Shown here: positions 6,408-14,129 of the stretch, piece after piece
Position numbering within the stretch: the stretch's first letter is position 1
Layout of the letters: each line of letters starts with the position of its first letter
NCBI GenBank assembly: GCA_910588405.1
Contig: CAJUPT010000047.1
Coordinates: forward strand, 1 to 22,046
From: an uncultured Lachnospiraceae bacterium
GTDB lineage: Bacteria > Bacillota > Clostridia > Lachnospirales > Lachnospiraceae
Direction: 5' to 3'
DNA length: 22,046 bases
Program-made: the position numbers and the translations under genes
Notes under the pieces: generated by a model
What the model saw: only the letters and a program-made list of their open reading frames with translations
Database searches by the model: none
What the model was told of the DNA's origin: nothing

Positions 6408-7590
6408 CCACATAACAGGTCTCGCCATTATACTGAATCCGGCTCCACTGCTCGCTATAACCGATCCGGTGTACCTCCGTGCCGCCGTCCAGCGTACCGA
6501 CAATCTCGCCTTCCGTGGAAGGAGACTTTCTCATTCTCACGTTCTGCAGCGCCTCCACGTACTCGTCCACGACTTCAAAACCGTCGTCAGCCGCCTGGAT
6601 CTGCTCCGCGGTCAGGAATTCTGACTTGATATAGCATTCTTCTCCTTCGAAAAGAACCTTACTCCATTCTCCCTCAGTTCCAATCCGCTGAATGGACTCT
6701 CCTGCATACAGCTGGCCAGCCTGCTCACCGTCCGTAGAGGGTGATTTTCTCACATTGACAGTCTGAGATGCATAGACAGTTTCCTCGGACTGCTGGCTGT
6801 CGCCGCCCGTGTTCTCATCCTGCTGCGGTGCTTCTGTCTCTGCCTGCGTTGTCTCCTCCGTCTGAGGCTCTGTCTCCTCCGGAATCGTGGGATCGGCGCC
6901 CTCCCTCAGCTTCGTTACAAACTGGTTCAGCGTCTCATCCTGCTGCAGGGCCGCCGTAAATGACGTCTCCACCTGCTCCATAAGCGCCTTTGCCTCATCG
7001 CTGTTGCATACCTCGTCGATGTAGGCGGCAACCTCACCGTCAAAGGTACTCTTATTAATATAGAGAGAGCCATCCTCATTGGTACACACATAAAGCCAGA
7101 TCATACTGGGCGCCAGCGTGTCCACATTTAAAAATTTAATATCATAGTAAGGGAACACAATATAGGTACCCTCCACGATTCCTTCCCTCGTATAGCACTT
7201 GATATTGCGGTAATCCTCAATATACTCGCCTTCCTTGCGGATCTTCTCCTCGTCGATCTCGCCGTTGGTCTCCATAATATTGGACAATGTCTCCACGTCC
7301 TGATCTCTTAAAGCGGTAAAATAGGTGTTGATCAGCTGATTGATCTCCGGATAAGCATCCTCCTTCAGCGCGTTCGGATTCTCCGTAGACTCTGTCTCTT
7401 TGGCCTCGGAAATACCGATCACCTCCGTATTTGCCCCGGTCGTCGTCTCGCCTCCGTCCTTCTTTTTCCCTGAAAATACAATAATTATAATTAAGATCAG
7501 GGCTACTGCGATCACTGCGATATATTTGCCATACTGCTTCAAAAAATCATTGGAACCCTGGTTATCTGATGATTTTCCCATATTCGCCAT
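6388..7590 (-). CDS. Membrane-anchored protein with two C-terminal SH3b domains
   Basis: 400 residues. A short polar N terminus is followed by a transmembrane helix at ~23-40 (IAVIAVALILIIIIVFS) and KKK, giving an outside-facing C terminus. Residues ~75-235 form a mixed domain (EINQLINTYFTALRDQDVETL...) like the calcium-binding/NTF2-like stalks of Lachnospiraceae surface proteins; a Thr/Glu/Gln-rich linker runs ~235-270. Two bacterial SH3 domains follow: ~271-327 (VYASQTVNVRKSPSTDGEQ ... CYIKSEFL) and ~344-400 (VRMRKSPSTEGE ... CYVASEFLR). SH3b repeats usually bind cell-wall peptidoglycan. AGGAGGAG lies 9 bases before the chosen ATG. No enzyme domain is seen, so its role is structural or in wall sensing. 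It is transcribed toward queA, from its own promoter. Confidence 0.85.
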   Translation of the reverse strand: MANMGKSSDNQGSNDFLKQYGKYIAVIAVALILIIIIVFSGKKKDGGETTTGANTEVIGISEAKETESTENPNALKEDAYPEINQLINTYFTALRDQDVETLSNIMETNGEIDEEKIRKEGEYIEDYRNIKCYTREGIVEGTYIVFPYYDIKFLNVDTLAPSMIWLYVCTNEDGSLYINKSTFDGEVAAYIDEVCNSDEAKALMEQVETSFTAALQQDETLNQFVTKLREGADPTIPEETEPQTEETTQAETEAPQQDENTGGDSQQSEETVYASQTVNVRKSPSTDGEQAGQLYAGESIQRIGTEGEWSKVLFEGEECYIKSEFLTAEQIQAADDGFEVVDEYVEALQNVRMRKSPSTEGEIVGTLDGGTEVHRIGYSEQWSRIQYNGETCYVASEFLR

Positions 7591-7625
7591 TGAATCTTTC
7601 TCCTCCTATCTAGTAACTTTTTTTA

Positions 7626-7654
7626 ATCATAACAAACTGCCGTAAAAAAAGCAA
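7626..7654 (-). promoter_or_regulatory. Promoter of the SH3b gene
   Basis: On the minus strand TTGCTT (7654-7649) and TATGAT (7631-7626) are 17 bp apart, about 35 bp before the ATG. It may also drive queA. Confidence 0.65.
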
Positions 7655-7733
7655 TAACCATCTTCTTACATTTACTTAACAACTTTATAAGTAAGTTTTA
7701 AGAAAAAATATTTAAGAAAACAGCAAAAAGCAC

Positions 7734-7762
7734 TTGCAGTACCAAAAAAACTAGTGTATAAT
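7734..7762 (+). promoter_or_regulatory. tRNA-Arg promoter
   Basis: TTGCAG (7734-7739), a 17-bp spacer, then consensus TATAAT (7757-7762). The predicted start is about 5 bases before the tRNA 5' end. Confidence 0.85.
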
Positions 7763-7773
7763 AATGAAGTCAT

Positions 7774-7845
7774 GCACCTGTAGCTCAGTGGATAGAGCGG
7801 TGCCCTCCGGAGGCATGTGCGTAGGTTCGACTCCTATCAGGTGCA
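7774..7845 (+). tRNA. tRNA-Arg (anticodon CCG)
   Basis: A 72-nt cloverleaf. The acceptor stem GCACCTG/CAGGTGC with discriminator A is perfect. The D arm is GCTC/GAGC, the anticodon stem GTGCC/GGCAT with loop CTCCGGA gives anticodon CCG (reads CGG), and the T arm is GTAGG-TTCGACT-CCTAT. CCA is not encoded, and TATTTTTAT follows. No duplicated 3' end is visible that would mark an integrated element. Confidence 0.97.
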
Positions 7846-7969
7846 TATTTTTATAGCCTTATACTTCCATTTTTTGTAATAACTCATTTTCCATTTCTAC
7901 CCTACACCGATTTCTTCCCTGCATTGACTACCACTTAATTAATTTCATTTCATAAAGGAGGCATTTCAT

Positions 7970-8884
7970 ATGCAATACAATCAGTTTTTATCTTGTATCC
8001 AATCGAACATCCAGGCCAGTGTGGGCGCTGATACCAAGGTATCGCTGCACCGGACGCTGAAAAACAATAATCATTATCTGGATGGCCTGACGATTTTACC
8101 GCCCGGAGAGACGATCGCTCCCACAATGTACTTAAACGCCTACTACCAGGACTTTTTGGACGGCATGCCCCTTGCGCATATCGTTCGGACGATTCTGGAG
8201 CTATATGAGCGATTTCCCCGCCGGCAGATCACCGGCCCGGAGCAGTTCCTGGATTTTGAAAAGGCATGCTCTCACATCGCCTATCGTCTGATCCATTTCG
8301 ACTCCAATCGTCCCTTTCTTACCCAGTGTCCTCATATTCCCAAGCTGGATCTTGCCATTACCTTTTTCCTTCTGATTGACAGCAGCCCTGACGGGGAGAT
8401 GACCATTACCGTAACCCAGGAGCATATGAACGCTTGGGGAATCTCCAAACAGCTTCTCTACGAGACCGCAGCCCGGAATACGCCTCTTCTGTATCCCTGC
8501 TGCTGCCTATCCCTGGAGCAGATGATTTCAGAACTGCGTTCCAAGGAACAGGACGGCTCTGGCTGCCAGGTGCGGTCTCCCCGCGCCAAGGATTCCCTGC
8601 TTCCCATGTATGTTCTGACCAATCAGCGGCGGATTAACGGCGCCGCATGCATCCTTTATGACCATGTTCTTCAGGACTTTTCCCGAAGTGCCGGCGGAGA
8701 TTTCTTTATTCTGCCCAGCAGCATCCACGAAACCATTCTGATCCCTTGCCGGGAATCTATGCCGACAGATGCCCTAAACGATATGGTGAAAGAAATCAAC
8801 ACAATCGAGGTTTCTCCGCTGGATCGTCTATCTGACCACGTATACCGTTACAGCGCCCAAACGGAAGAAATTTCCATATGCTGA
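7970..8884 (+). CDS. DUF5688-type protein, function unknown
   Basis: A 304-residue protein recognised as the DUF5688 type, widespread in Lachnospiraceae and often present in several copies per genome. Family-like features: N-terminal MQYNQFLSCIQSNIQASVG, then HRTLKNNNHYLDGLTILPPGETIAPTMYLNAYYQDFLDG, and the later segment YVLTNQRRINGAACILYDHVLQDFS. The last third, with FFILPSSIHETILIPC, is typical of the group. There is no signal peptide or transmembrane helix, so it is predicted cytoplasmic. No catalytic motif is evident. AAAGGAGG lies 8 bases before the ATG. It stands alone behind tRNA-Arg and ends 14 bp from the convergent PHP gene. The family name is from memory of the sequence type. Confidence 0.82.
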   Translation: MQYNQFLSCIQSNIQASVGADTKVSLHRTLKNNNHYLDGLTILPPGETIAPTMYLNAYYQDFLDGMPLAHIVRTILELYERFPRRQITGPEQFLDFEKACSHIAYRLIHFDSNRPFLTQCPHIPKLDLAITFFLLIDSSPDGEMTITVTQEHMNAWGISKQLLYETAARNTPLLYPCCCLSLEQMISELRSKEQDGSGCQVRSPRAKDSLLPMYVLTNQRRINGAACILYDHVLQDFSRSAGGDFFILPSSIHETILIPCRESMPTDALNDMVKEINTIEVSPLDRLSDHVYRYSAQTEEISIC

Positions 8885-8898
8885 ATTTGACAACTCCG

Positions 8899-9612
8899 TC
8901 ACTCCGTTTTCAGATATTCCTCCAAAAGCGCTGCGGAATAATTGACTACCAGCTCCTTTGGAAATCCTGTCTCCTCCACCAGTGTCAGGCAGTATCCATG
9001 ATTACCCACATCAGTCATCACATGGGCATCACTGTCCATCACCACTCTGGTGCCATATTTCTCACAGTATTTCAGCATCGTTTTGGCATTTTCCTGACTG
9101 TTCAGGCGAAAACCTCCTGGTCTTAAGGAGCTGTTGTTCAGCTCCAGAAGCACATGAGCCTCGGCCGCTCCTTTTGCCAGCTCCTCATAATCCACAGGCA
9201 TTTTGCCATCATCCGGATGACCGATAATCGTCACATACGGATTTTCCATTACAAGACGATAGGCTCTGGTATTCTCCTGCCGGCTGCCCACCTGAATACA
9301 GGGCTTATGCATACTGGCCACACAGATGTCCATCTGCTTTAGCACATTCTCCGGCAGGTCCACATGCCCTTCCAGATCGTTGATATTCAGCTCCGTTCCC
9401 AGCAGCAGACGGACGCCGTACAGACTGCGGGGAACGACTTTTAAATTTTCAAAATAGTAAATATGACAGCTGCCCGGCATCTGGGGCGCATGCTCCGTGA
9501 TGCCCAGAAACTGAAGCCCGGCCTCCTTCGCGGCAGCGGCCATCTCCATAATCGTATTGTAGGCATGGCCGCTGGCCAGCGTATGGGTGTGAAGGTCTAA
9601 TATATCGTTCAC
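8899..9612 (-). CDS. PHP-domain metal-dependent phosphoesterase (YcdX-like)
   Basis: 237 residues with the full set of PHP metal-ligand motifs: HTHT at 8-11, His16, GITEH at 37-41, Glu74, MH at 101-102, GHPD at 131-134 and DSDAH at 193-197. This arrangement, in an enzyme of ~240 residues without other domains, matches YcdX-type trinuclear-zinc phosphatases; histidinol phosphatase is less likely because no his genes are near. Translation begins at GTG (9612) with GAGAGG 8 bases upstream. It lies only 15 bp after pnp and is probably cotranscribed with it. Substrate is unknown: sugar phosphate, nucleotide and other phosphoesters are all possible. Confidence 0.9.
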   Translation of the reverse strand: MNDILDLHTHTLASGHAYNTIMEMAAAAKEAGLQFLGITEHAPQMPGSCHIYYFENLKVVPRSLYGVRLLLGTELNINDLEGHVDLPENVLKQMDICVASMHKPCIQVGSRQENTRAYRLVMENPYVTIIGHPDDGKMPVDYEELAKGAAEAHVLLELNNSSLRPGGFRLNSQENAKTMLKYCEKYGTRVVMDSDAHVMTDVGNHGYCLTLVEETGFPKELVVNYSAALLEEYLKTE

Positions 9613-9627
9613 GGGAAACGCCTCTCT

Positions 9628-11736
9628 TTACCTTTCCTTCTCCTGATACCGCTTAACATCCTTCATGCTGAAGCTGATCCGGCCCATTCTGTCCTTGCCC
9701 AGGCAGACCACAGTCACCACATCGCCCAGCTTCAGGACGTCTTCTACCTTGTTCACTCTCTCTCTGGAAAGCTTGGAGATATGAACCATCCCCTCTTTTC
9801 CGGGGGCAAACTCCAGGAACGCACCGAACTCTTTGATGCTGACTACCTTGCCCTCAAAGATCTGGCCTTCCTCAAATTCTGTGACAATCAGACGGATCAT
9901 CCGAATGGCCTCGTCGATCATCACCTGGTCGGTACCGCATACGGATACGCTGCCATCCTCACTGATATCGATCTTTACGCCCGTCTCCTCGATAATCCGG
10001 TTGATTACCTTGCCCTGCTTGCCTACCACATCGCCGATCTTCTGTGGATCGATGGAAATCTGAACGATCTTCGGCGCCCACTTGGAGATCTCTGCTCTCG
10101 GCGCTGCGATGACAGGGTCCATCACCTCATTCAGGATATACATTCTGGCTTCCCTGGTACGGGCAATAGCCTCCTCAATAATGGATTTCGTCAGACCATG
10201 AATCTTGATATCCATCTGAATCGCCGTGATGCCGTCCCTGGTTCCCGCCACTTTGAAATCCATATCGCCGAAGAAATCTTCCAGCCCCTGGATATCGGTC
10301 AGCACGATATAATCATCGTCGCTCTCCCCCGTCACCAGTCCCGCAGAAATGCCTGCCACCGGCTTTTTAATCGGCACGCCTGCGGCCATCAGCGACAAGG
10401 AAGAGGCGCACACACTGGCCTGAGACGTGGAGCCATTGGACTCAAAGGTCTCTGACACGGTACGGATCGCATAGGGGAATTCTTCCTCGCTTGGCAGTAC
10501 CGGAACCAGCGCCCGCTCTGCCAGCGCGCCATGGCCGATCTCTCTTCTTCCCGGTCCTCTGGAGGGTCTGGTCTCGCCAACAGAGTAGGAAGGGAAGTTG
10601 TAATGATGCATATACCGCTTGGAGGTCACAGCCTCATCCAGTCCGTCCAGCCTCTGGGCTTCTCCTAACGGCGCCAATGTCGTCACCGTACAAATCTGGG
10701 TCTGACCTCTGGTAAACATAGCGGAGCCGTGGGCTCTGGGCAGCAGATCTACCTCCGCCGCCAGCGGACGAATCTGCTTGATATCTCTGCCGTCCGGACG
10801 CTTGTGATCCTTCAGAATCATTTTCCGAACCGTTTTCTTCTGATATTTATATACGGCTTCATCGATCATGGGAATCCAGTCCGGATTCGTCTCCTCATAG
10901 CGGGCTGCCAGTTTGTCTTTCAGCTGACGGATATTCTCCTCCCGCACCTGTTTTTCATCGGTGAATACCGCTTCCTCCATCTCCTCAGGGGAGATAAAGG
11001 CAGTCATATCGTTCCAGAGCGCCTCGTCCACATCATAATGATCATAGTCATGCTTCGGCTTTCCGCACTCTGCCACAATCGTATCTATAAATTTGATCAC
11101 TTCCTGATTGATCTCATGGGCCGCAAAAATCGCTTCCAGCATCTTTGCCTCCGGCACTTCATTGGCCCCGGCCTCAATCATGATCACCTTGTCTCTGGTG
11201 GAGGCCACGGTCAGCGCCAGATCAGAGGCAGCTTTCTGAGCAGCGGTGGGATTGAACACCAGCTGTCCGTCCACCAGCCCCACCTGAGTGGTAGCCGTGG
11301 GGCCGTCAAAAGGAATATCCGAGATCGCCGTCGCAATTGCGGAACCCAGCATAGCGGTCAACTCCGGACTGCAGTCCGGGTCCACGGACATCACCAGGTT
11401 ATTCAGCGTCACATCGTTCCGATAATCCTTGGGAAACAGCGGACGCATGGGACGGTCGATCACACGCGCAGTCAGCACCGCATTCTCGGAAGCCTTACCT
11501 TCTCTCTTATTAAATCCGCCGGGAATCTTTCCCACGGAATACATTTTTTCCTCAAACTCAACGCTTAAGGGAAAGAAATCGATCCCCTCCCTCGGTTTTT
11601 CCGACGCGGTAGCGGTGGACAATACCACCGTGTCACCATAATGCATAAATGCCGCGCCATTGGCCTGAGCAGCCACACGGCCTACTTCAACAACCAGCGG
11701 CCTTCCGGCCAATTCCATCGTAAAGCTTTTAAACAT
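9628..11736 (-). CDS. pnp: Polyribonucleotide nucleotidyltransferase (PNPase)
   Basis: 702 residues. It is a 3'-to-5' phosphorolytic exoribonuclease acting in mRNA turnover and RNA quality control as a trimer. Two RNase PH domains (first ~1-220, second ~300-540, with the helical linker between) carry RPMRPLFPKDYRND, RDGITAIQMDIKIHGL and GPGRREIGHGALAERAL. A KH domain follows (IGDVVGKQGKVINRIIEETG, ~555-610), then an S1 domain (GQIFEGKVVSIKEFGAFLEF, ~620-690). The start MFKSFTMELAGR is preferred to the ATG two codons earlier because GGAG lies 8 bases before it but only 2 bases before the upstream ATG. It lies downstream of rpsO, the classic rpsO-pnp order, and is followed by the PHP gene. Confidence 0.98.
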   Translation of the reverse strand: MFKSFTMELAGRPLVVEVGRVAAQANGAAFMHYGDTVVLSTATASEKPREGIDFFPLSVEFEEKMYSVGKIPGGFNKREGKASENAVLTARVIDRPMRPLFPKDYRNDVTLNNLVMSVDPDCSPELTAMLGSAIATAISDIPFDGPTATTQVGLVDGQLVFNPTAAQKAASDLALTVASTRDKVIMIEAGANEVPEAKMLEAIFAAHEINQEVIKFIDTIVAECGKPKHDYDHYDVDEALWNDMTAFISPEEMEEAVFTDEKQVREENIRQLKDKLAARYEETNPDWIPMIDEAVYKYQKKTVRKMILKDHKRPDGRDIKQIRPLAAEVDLLPRAHGSAMFTRGQTQICTVTTLAPLGEAQRLDGLDEAVTSKRYMHHYNFPSYSVGETRPSRGPGRREIGHGALAERALVPVLPSEEEFPYAIRTVSETFESNGSTSQASVCASSLSLMAAGVPIKKPVAGISAGLVTGESDDDYIVLTDIQGLEDFFGDMDFKVAGTRDGITAIQMDIKIHGLTKSIIEEAIARTREARMYILNEVMDPVIAAPRAEISKWAPKIVQISIDPQKIGDVVGKQGKVINRIIEETGVKIDISEDGSVSVCGTDQVMIDEAIRMIRLIVTEFEEGQIFEGKVVSIKEFGAFLEFAPGKEGMVHISKLSRERVNKVEDVLKLGDVVTVVCLGKDRMGRISFSMKDVKRYQEKER

Positions 11737-11835
11737 ATTCATTTCTCCTTTTCATTACAGTCCCCAAAACAATCCCTTTGTATACGAAATCCAAATCCGG
11801 TTCGAAGCGGTACGCAGCGCTCCAAAGGACTGGCG

Positions 11836-11919
11836 AGCAGAAGATACCGAAACTACTGAAAAGAGTGCCAGCACCGCCAGCTGCCGCGCTTTTCAGTGGT
11901 CTCGGGTAACTCTTCTGCT
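11836..11919 (-). ncRNA. Long imperfect hairpin in the pnp leader / intergenic palindrome
   Basis: On the minus strand AGCAGAAGA (11919-11911) pairs with TCTTCTGCT (11844-11836). Inward, TACCCGA pairs with TCGGTA (one bulge), and ACTGAAAAG pairs with CTTTTCAGT (11863-11855), topped by a GC-rich apical segment. The whole is an 84-nt stem-loop of about 25 pairs, 100 bp before pnp. In E. coli a leader stem-loop processed by RNase III and PNPase mediates pnp autoregulation; the same role here is inference. It could instead be an intergenic repeat element. Confidence 0.55.
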
Positions 11920-11967
11920 GTTGCTCTGATTCTCTGAGATACATTTTCAGGGACATCCTTATTCCCT

Positions 11968-11996
11968 AAAAGGACCACAGAAGTCTCTGTGGTCCC
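11968..11996 (-). terminator. rpsO terminator
   Basis: GGACCACAGA (11972-11981) pairs with TCTGTGGTCC (11986-11995) with a 4-nt loop. On the minus strand it is followed by TTTTAGGG. The U-run is short, so partial readthrough into pnp is plausible. Confidence 0.75.
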
Positions 11997-12043
11997 CCTT
12001 ACACGTTTACATGCTGCGAAAACGCGTCGCTTTCACAACCGTT

Positions 12044-12310
12044 TTACTTTCTAATACCCAAACGCTCAATCAAAGAACGGTATCCCTCGATATCCGTCTT
12101 CTTTAAATAATCCAGCAGACCACGTCTCTGTCCAACCATCTTCAAAAGACCGCGTCTGGAATGATGATCCTTCTGATGGGTCTTCAAATGCTCCGTCAGC
12201 TCGGTGATTCTCTCTGTCAGAATCGCGATCTGAACCTCCGGTGATCCGGTATCCGCAGGCGTTCTGCCAAACGCGGCGACAATCTCAGCTTTCTTTTCCT
12301 TTGAAATCAT
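12044..12310 (-). CDS. rpsO: 30S ribosomal protein S15
   Basis: 88 residues, the normal length for S15, a primary-binding protein of the 30S platform that contacts the central domain of 16S rRNA. Recognisable blocks are DTGSPEVQIAILTERITELTEHL, KTHQKDHHSRRGLLKMVGQRRGLLDYL and the end RSLIERLGIRK. The start MISKEKK has AAGGAGG 7 bases upstream; the longer frame upstream is not used. It is followed by a terminator hairpin and pnp. Confidence 0.98.
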   Translation of the reverse strand: MISKEKKAEIVAAFGRTPADTGSPEVQIAILTERITELTEHLKTHQKDHHSRRGLLKMVGQRRGLLDYLKKTDIEGYRSLIERLGIRK

Positions 12311-12400
12311 GGTAATTCCTCCTTTTTCTTCACACACCTGACACCAAGCAGTGGATGGAGAACCCATTTGCTGAGTACAGGCGTTTTTTCATACCGCTAT

Positions 12401-12429
12401 AATATATCACATACGGTCAAAGTTGTCTA
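12401..12429 (-). promoter_or_regulatory. Candidate rpsO promoter
   Basis: On the minus strand TAGACA (12429-12424), a 17-bp spacer, then TATATT (12406-12401), followed by ATAG. It lies about 90 bp before the rpsO start. TTGACC at 12420-12415 is an alternative -35, but its spacing is poor. Confidence 0.5.
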
Positions 12430-12477
12430 TATTATTTTTCAGAACTTATATGGACTAATAAAGAACTTATCTAAGAT

Positions 12478-13200
12478 TTACAGTACTTTGGATAAAAAGT
12501 CCTTCAGCCGGTCATTCTTCGGATTCGCAAAAAATTCCTCCGGTGTGTTTTCTTCCTTCACCACGCCCTCATCAATAAACAGCACCCGGGTGGCCACCTC
12601 CCTGGCAAAGCCCATCTCATGGGTCACCACCACCATAGTCATACCCTCCTCCGCCAGCTCCTTCATCAGCTCCAGCACCTCGCCCACCATCTCCGGATCA
12701 AGGGCCGAGGTAGGCTCGTCAAAGAGCATCACCTTCGGATTCATGGCCAAAGCCCTTGCTATCGCGATTCTCTGCTGCTGACCGCCGGATAACTGTCCGG
12801 GATAAACGTCCGCCTTCTCCGGAAGGCCCACCCGCTCCAGAAGCTTTCCGGCCAGGACATTCGCCTCGTCGGCCGCCATCCCTTTTACCTTAATGGGCGC
12901 CAGCGTAATATTTTCCAGTACTGTCTTGTGGGGAAACAGGTTGAATTGCTGGAATACCATTCCCATCTGCTGACGCAGCCTGTTGATATCACAGGCAGGG
13001 TCCGTGATCGTCGTTCCCTCAAAAATCACCTCGCCTCCCGTAGGCTCCTCCAACAGATTTAAGCATCTTAAAAATGTGGACTTTCCCGAACCGGAAGGCC
13101 CGATGATAACCACCTTTTCTCCTTTTTTAATATGCTGGTCGATGCCCCGCAGCACATGATGGTCCCCAAAGGTTTTCTGCAGATTCTTAGTGATGATCAC
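12478..13200 (-). CDS. Polar amino-acid ABC transporter, ATP-binding protein (GlnQ type)
   Basis: 240 residues, a full ABC ATPase. Walker A is GPSGSGKST (~34-42), the Q-loop QQFNLFPHKTVLEN (~88-101), the signature LSGGQQQRIAIARAL (~137-151), Walker B VMLFDEPTSALDPE (~157-170), and the H-loop VVVTHEMGFA (~191-200). It powers amino-acid uptake at the inner face of the membrane. It is very close to GlnQ/HisP-type proteins, whose substrates span Gln, His, Arg and cystine. Its start overlaps the end of the permease gene by 14 bp, which implies translational coupling. Confidence 0.96.
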   Translation of the reverse strand: MIITKNLQKTFGDHHVLRGIDQHIKKGEKVVIIGPSGSGKSTFLRCLNLLEEPTGGEVIFEGTTITDPACDINRLRQQMGMVFQQFNLFPHKTVLENITLAPIKVKGMAADEANVLAGKLLERVGLPEKADVYPGQLSGGQQQRIAIARALAMNPKVMLFDEPTSALDPEMVGEVLELMKELAEEGMTMVVVTHEMGFAREVATRVLFIDEGVVKEENTPEEFFANPKNDRLKDFLSKVL

Positions 13201-13894
13201 CCTGGCTCATCCTCCTTTCAAAATAGCCCAGCACCGAAGTCAGACACATGGTAATCAGCAGATAAATCGCCGCCGCGATAATATAGGGCGGCAGGATATC
13301 CCATGTCCTGGAACCGATAAAGCTTGCCATTTTCGTCAGATCATTCACCGCGATCACGCTGATCACGGAGGTTTCCTTTACCAGAACGATAAATTCATTT
13401 CCCAGGGCGGGAAGAATATTTTTGATGGCCTGGGGAAGGATGATATAGCGCATCGTCTGAATATGGGTAAAGCCCAGGGAACGGCCGGCCTCTGTCTGTC
13501 CTTTGGCCACCGATTCGATGCCTGCGCGGATAATCTCCGATACATAAGCCCCGGAATTGATCCCGAAACAGACGGTTCCGATGATAATCTCGTTGCTGTC
13601 CCTGGCCGTAAAAATCAGATTATAAATTATCATAATCTGCACGATCAGAGGCGTTCCTCTGATCACCGTGGTATAAAAGTTACAGAAAGCCGCCAAAGGC
13701 TTCATAACAGGATTTTTGCTGTTCTTCGCGCTGACCTTTACCACCGCCACCAGAATGCCGATGAGCACGCCCAGAAAAACAGCGAACAGCGCCACCATCA
13801 GCGTGATCTTGACGCCGCTGATATATGCCAGATAGCGTTTTTCAGGAATCAACGCGTTGTAAAAGCTTGTATATAGCGTATTCAACCATTCCAT
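13187..13894 (-). CDS. Polar amino-acid ABC transporter, permease
   Basis: 235 residues of the HisM/GlnP family with several hydrophobic helices (ITLMVALFAVFLGVLIGILVAVV near the N terminus, LLITMCLTSVLGYFERRM at the C terminus). The EAA-type loop that docks the ATPase is GQTEAGRSLGFTHIQTMRYI, and the conserved TVIRGTPLIVQIMIIY segment is present. AAAGGA lies 9 bases before the ATG. A single permease gene suggests a homodimer in the membrane. It is overlapped by the ATPase gene and lies 235 bp after the binding-protein gene. Confidence 0.96.
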   Translation of the reverse strand: MEWLNTLYTSFYNALIPEKRYLAYISGVKITLMVALFAVFLGVLIGILVAVVKVSAKNSKNPVMKPLAAFCNFYTTVIRGTPLIVQIMIIYNLIFTARDSNEIIIGTVCFGINSGAYVSEIIRAGIESVAKGQTEAGRSLGFTHIQTMRYIILPQAIKNILPALGNEFIVLVKETSVISVIAVNDLTKMASFIGSRTWDILPPYIIAAAIYLLITMCLTSVLGYFERRMSQGDHH

Positions 13895-14000
13895 CAGGTC
13901 TGATCCTTTCGTAACTGCCCGTTACATCCTTTCCTTCATTCATGTATATCCGGAATACCGGCTGCCTAACCATGCACGTCCGGATTCCGGGAGGACATAT

Positions 14001-14041
14001 CTAAAATCCGGCAGAATGGAATCCTCTTCCACTCTGCCGGA
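14001..14041 (-). terminator. Intercistronic hairpin between binding protein and permease
   Basis: TCCGGCAGAATGGA (14007-14020) pairs with TCCACTCTGCCGGA (14028-14041) with one mismatch and a 7-nt loop. On the minus strand TTTTAG follows. It lies about 90 bp past the binding-protein stop. A leaky terminator or 3'-protecting stem here would give more binding protein than permease and ATPase, a common arrangement in ABC importers. A weaker stem CCGGAAT/ATTCCGG (13950-13990) follows. Confidence 0.65.
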
Positions 14042-14129
14042 AGCTCATGAATAACCTGCCGCGCAGTCCTCTCTGGCAAACAAGGCGCCAGTCTGCGCTG
14101 ATCCGCCATCCGTCGGAAACAGACAAAAT

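Larger units (their letters stand above)
11737..12043. other. rpsO-pnp intergenic region
   Basis: 307 bp without a credible gene. From right to left on the transcript it holds the rpsO terminator hairpin, the long palindrome at 11836-11919, and about 95 nt of leader before pnp containing a weak TTCGAA-16-TATACA promoter match (11806-11779). A 75-codon open frame here lacks a ribosome site and crosses the palindrome, so I reject it. Confidence 0.6.

Noticed and set aside
7774..7845. tRNA-Arg as an integration site for a mobile element
   Set aside because: No second copy of the tRNA 3' end and no integrase gene nearby; the downstream DUF5688-type gene looks like an ordinary chromosomal gene.
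9781..11568. Several long plus-strand frames antisense to pnp
   Set aside because: Shadow frames of a highly conserved gene, with no ribosome sites or family resemblance.
11729..11956. 75-codon minus-strand ORF between rpsO and pnp
   Set aside because: Overlaps the pnp start and crosses the long palindrome, with no Shine-Dalgarno; better explained as a non-coding leader or repeat element.
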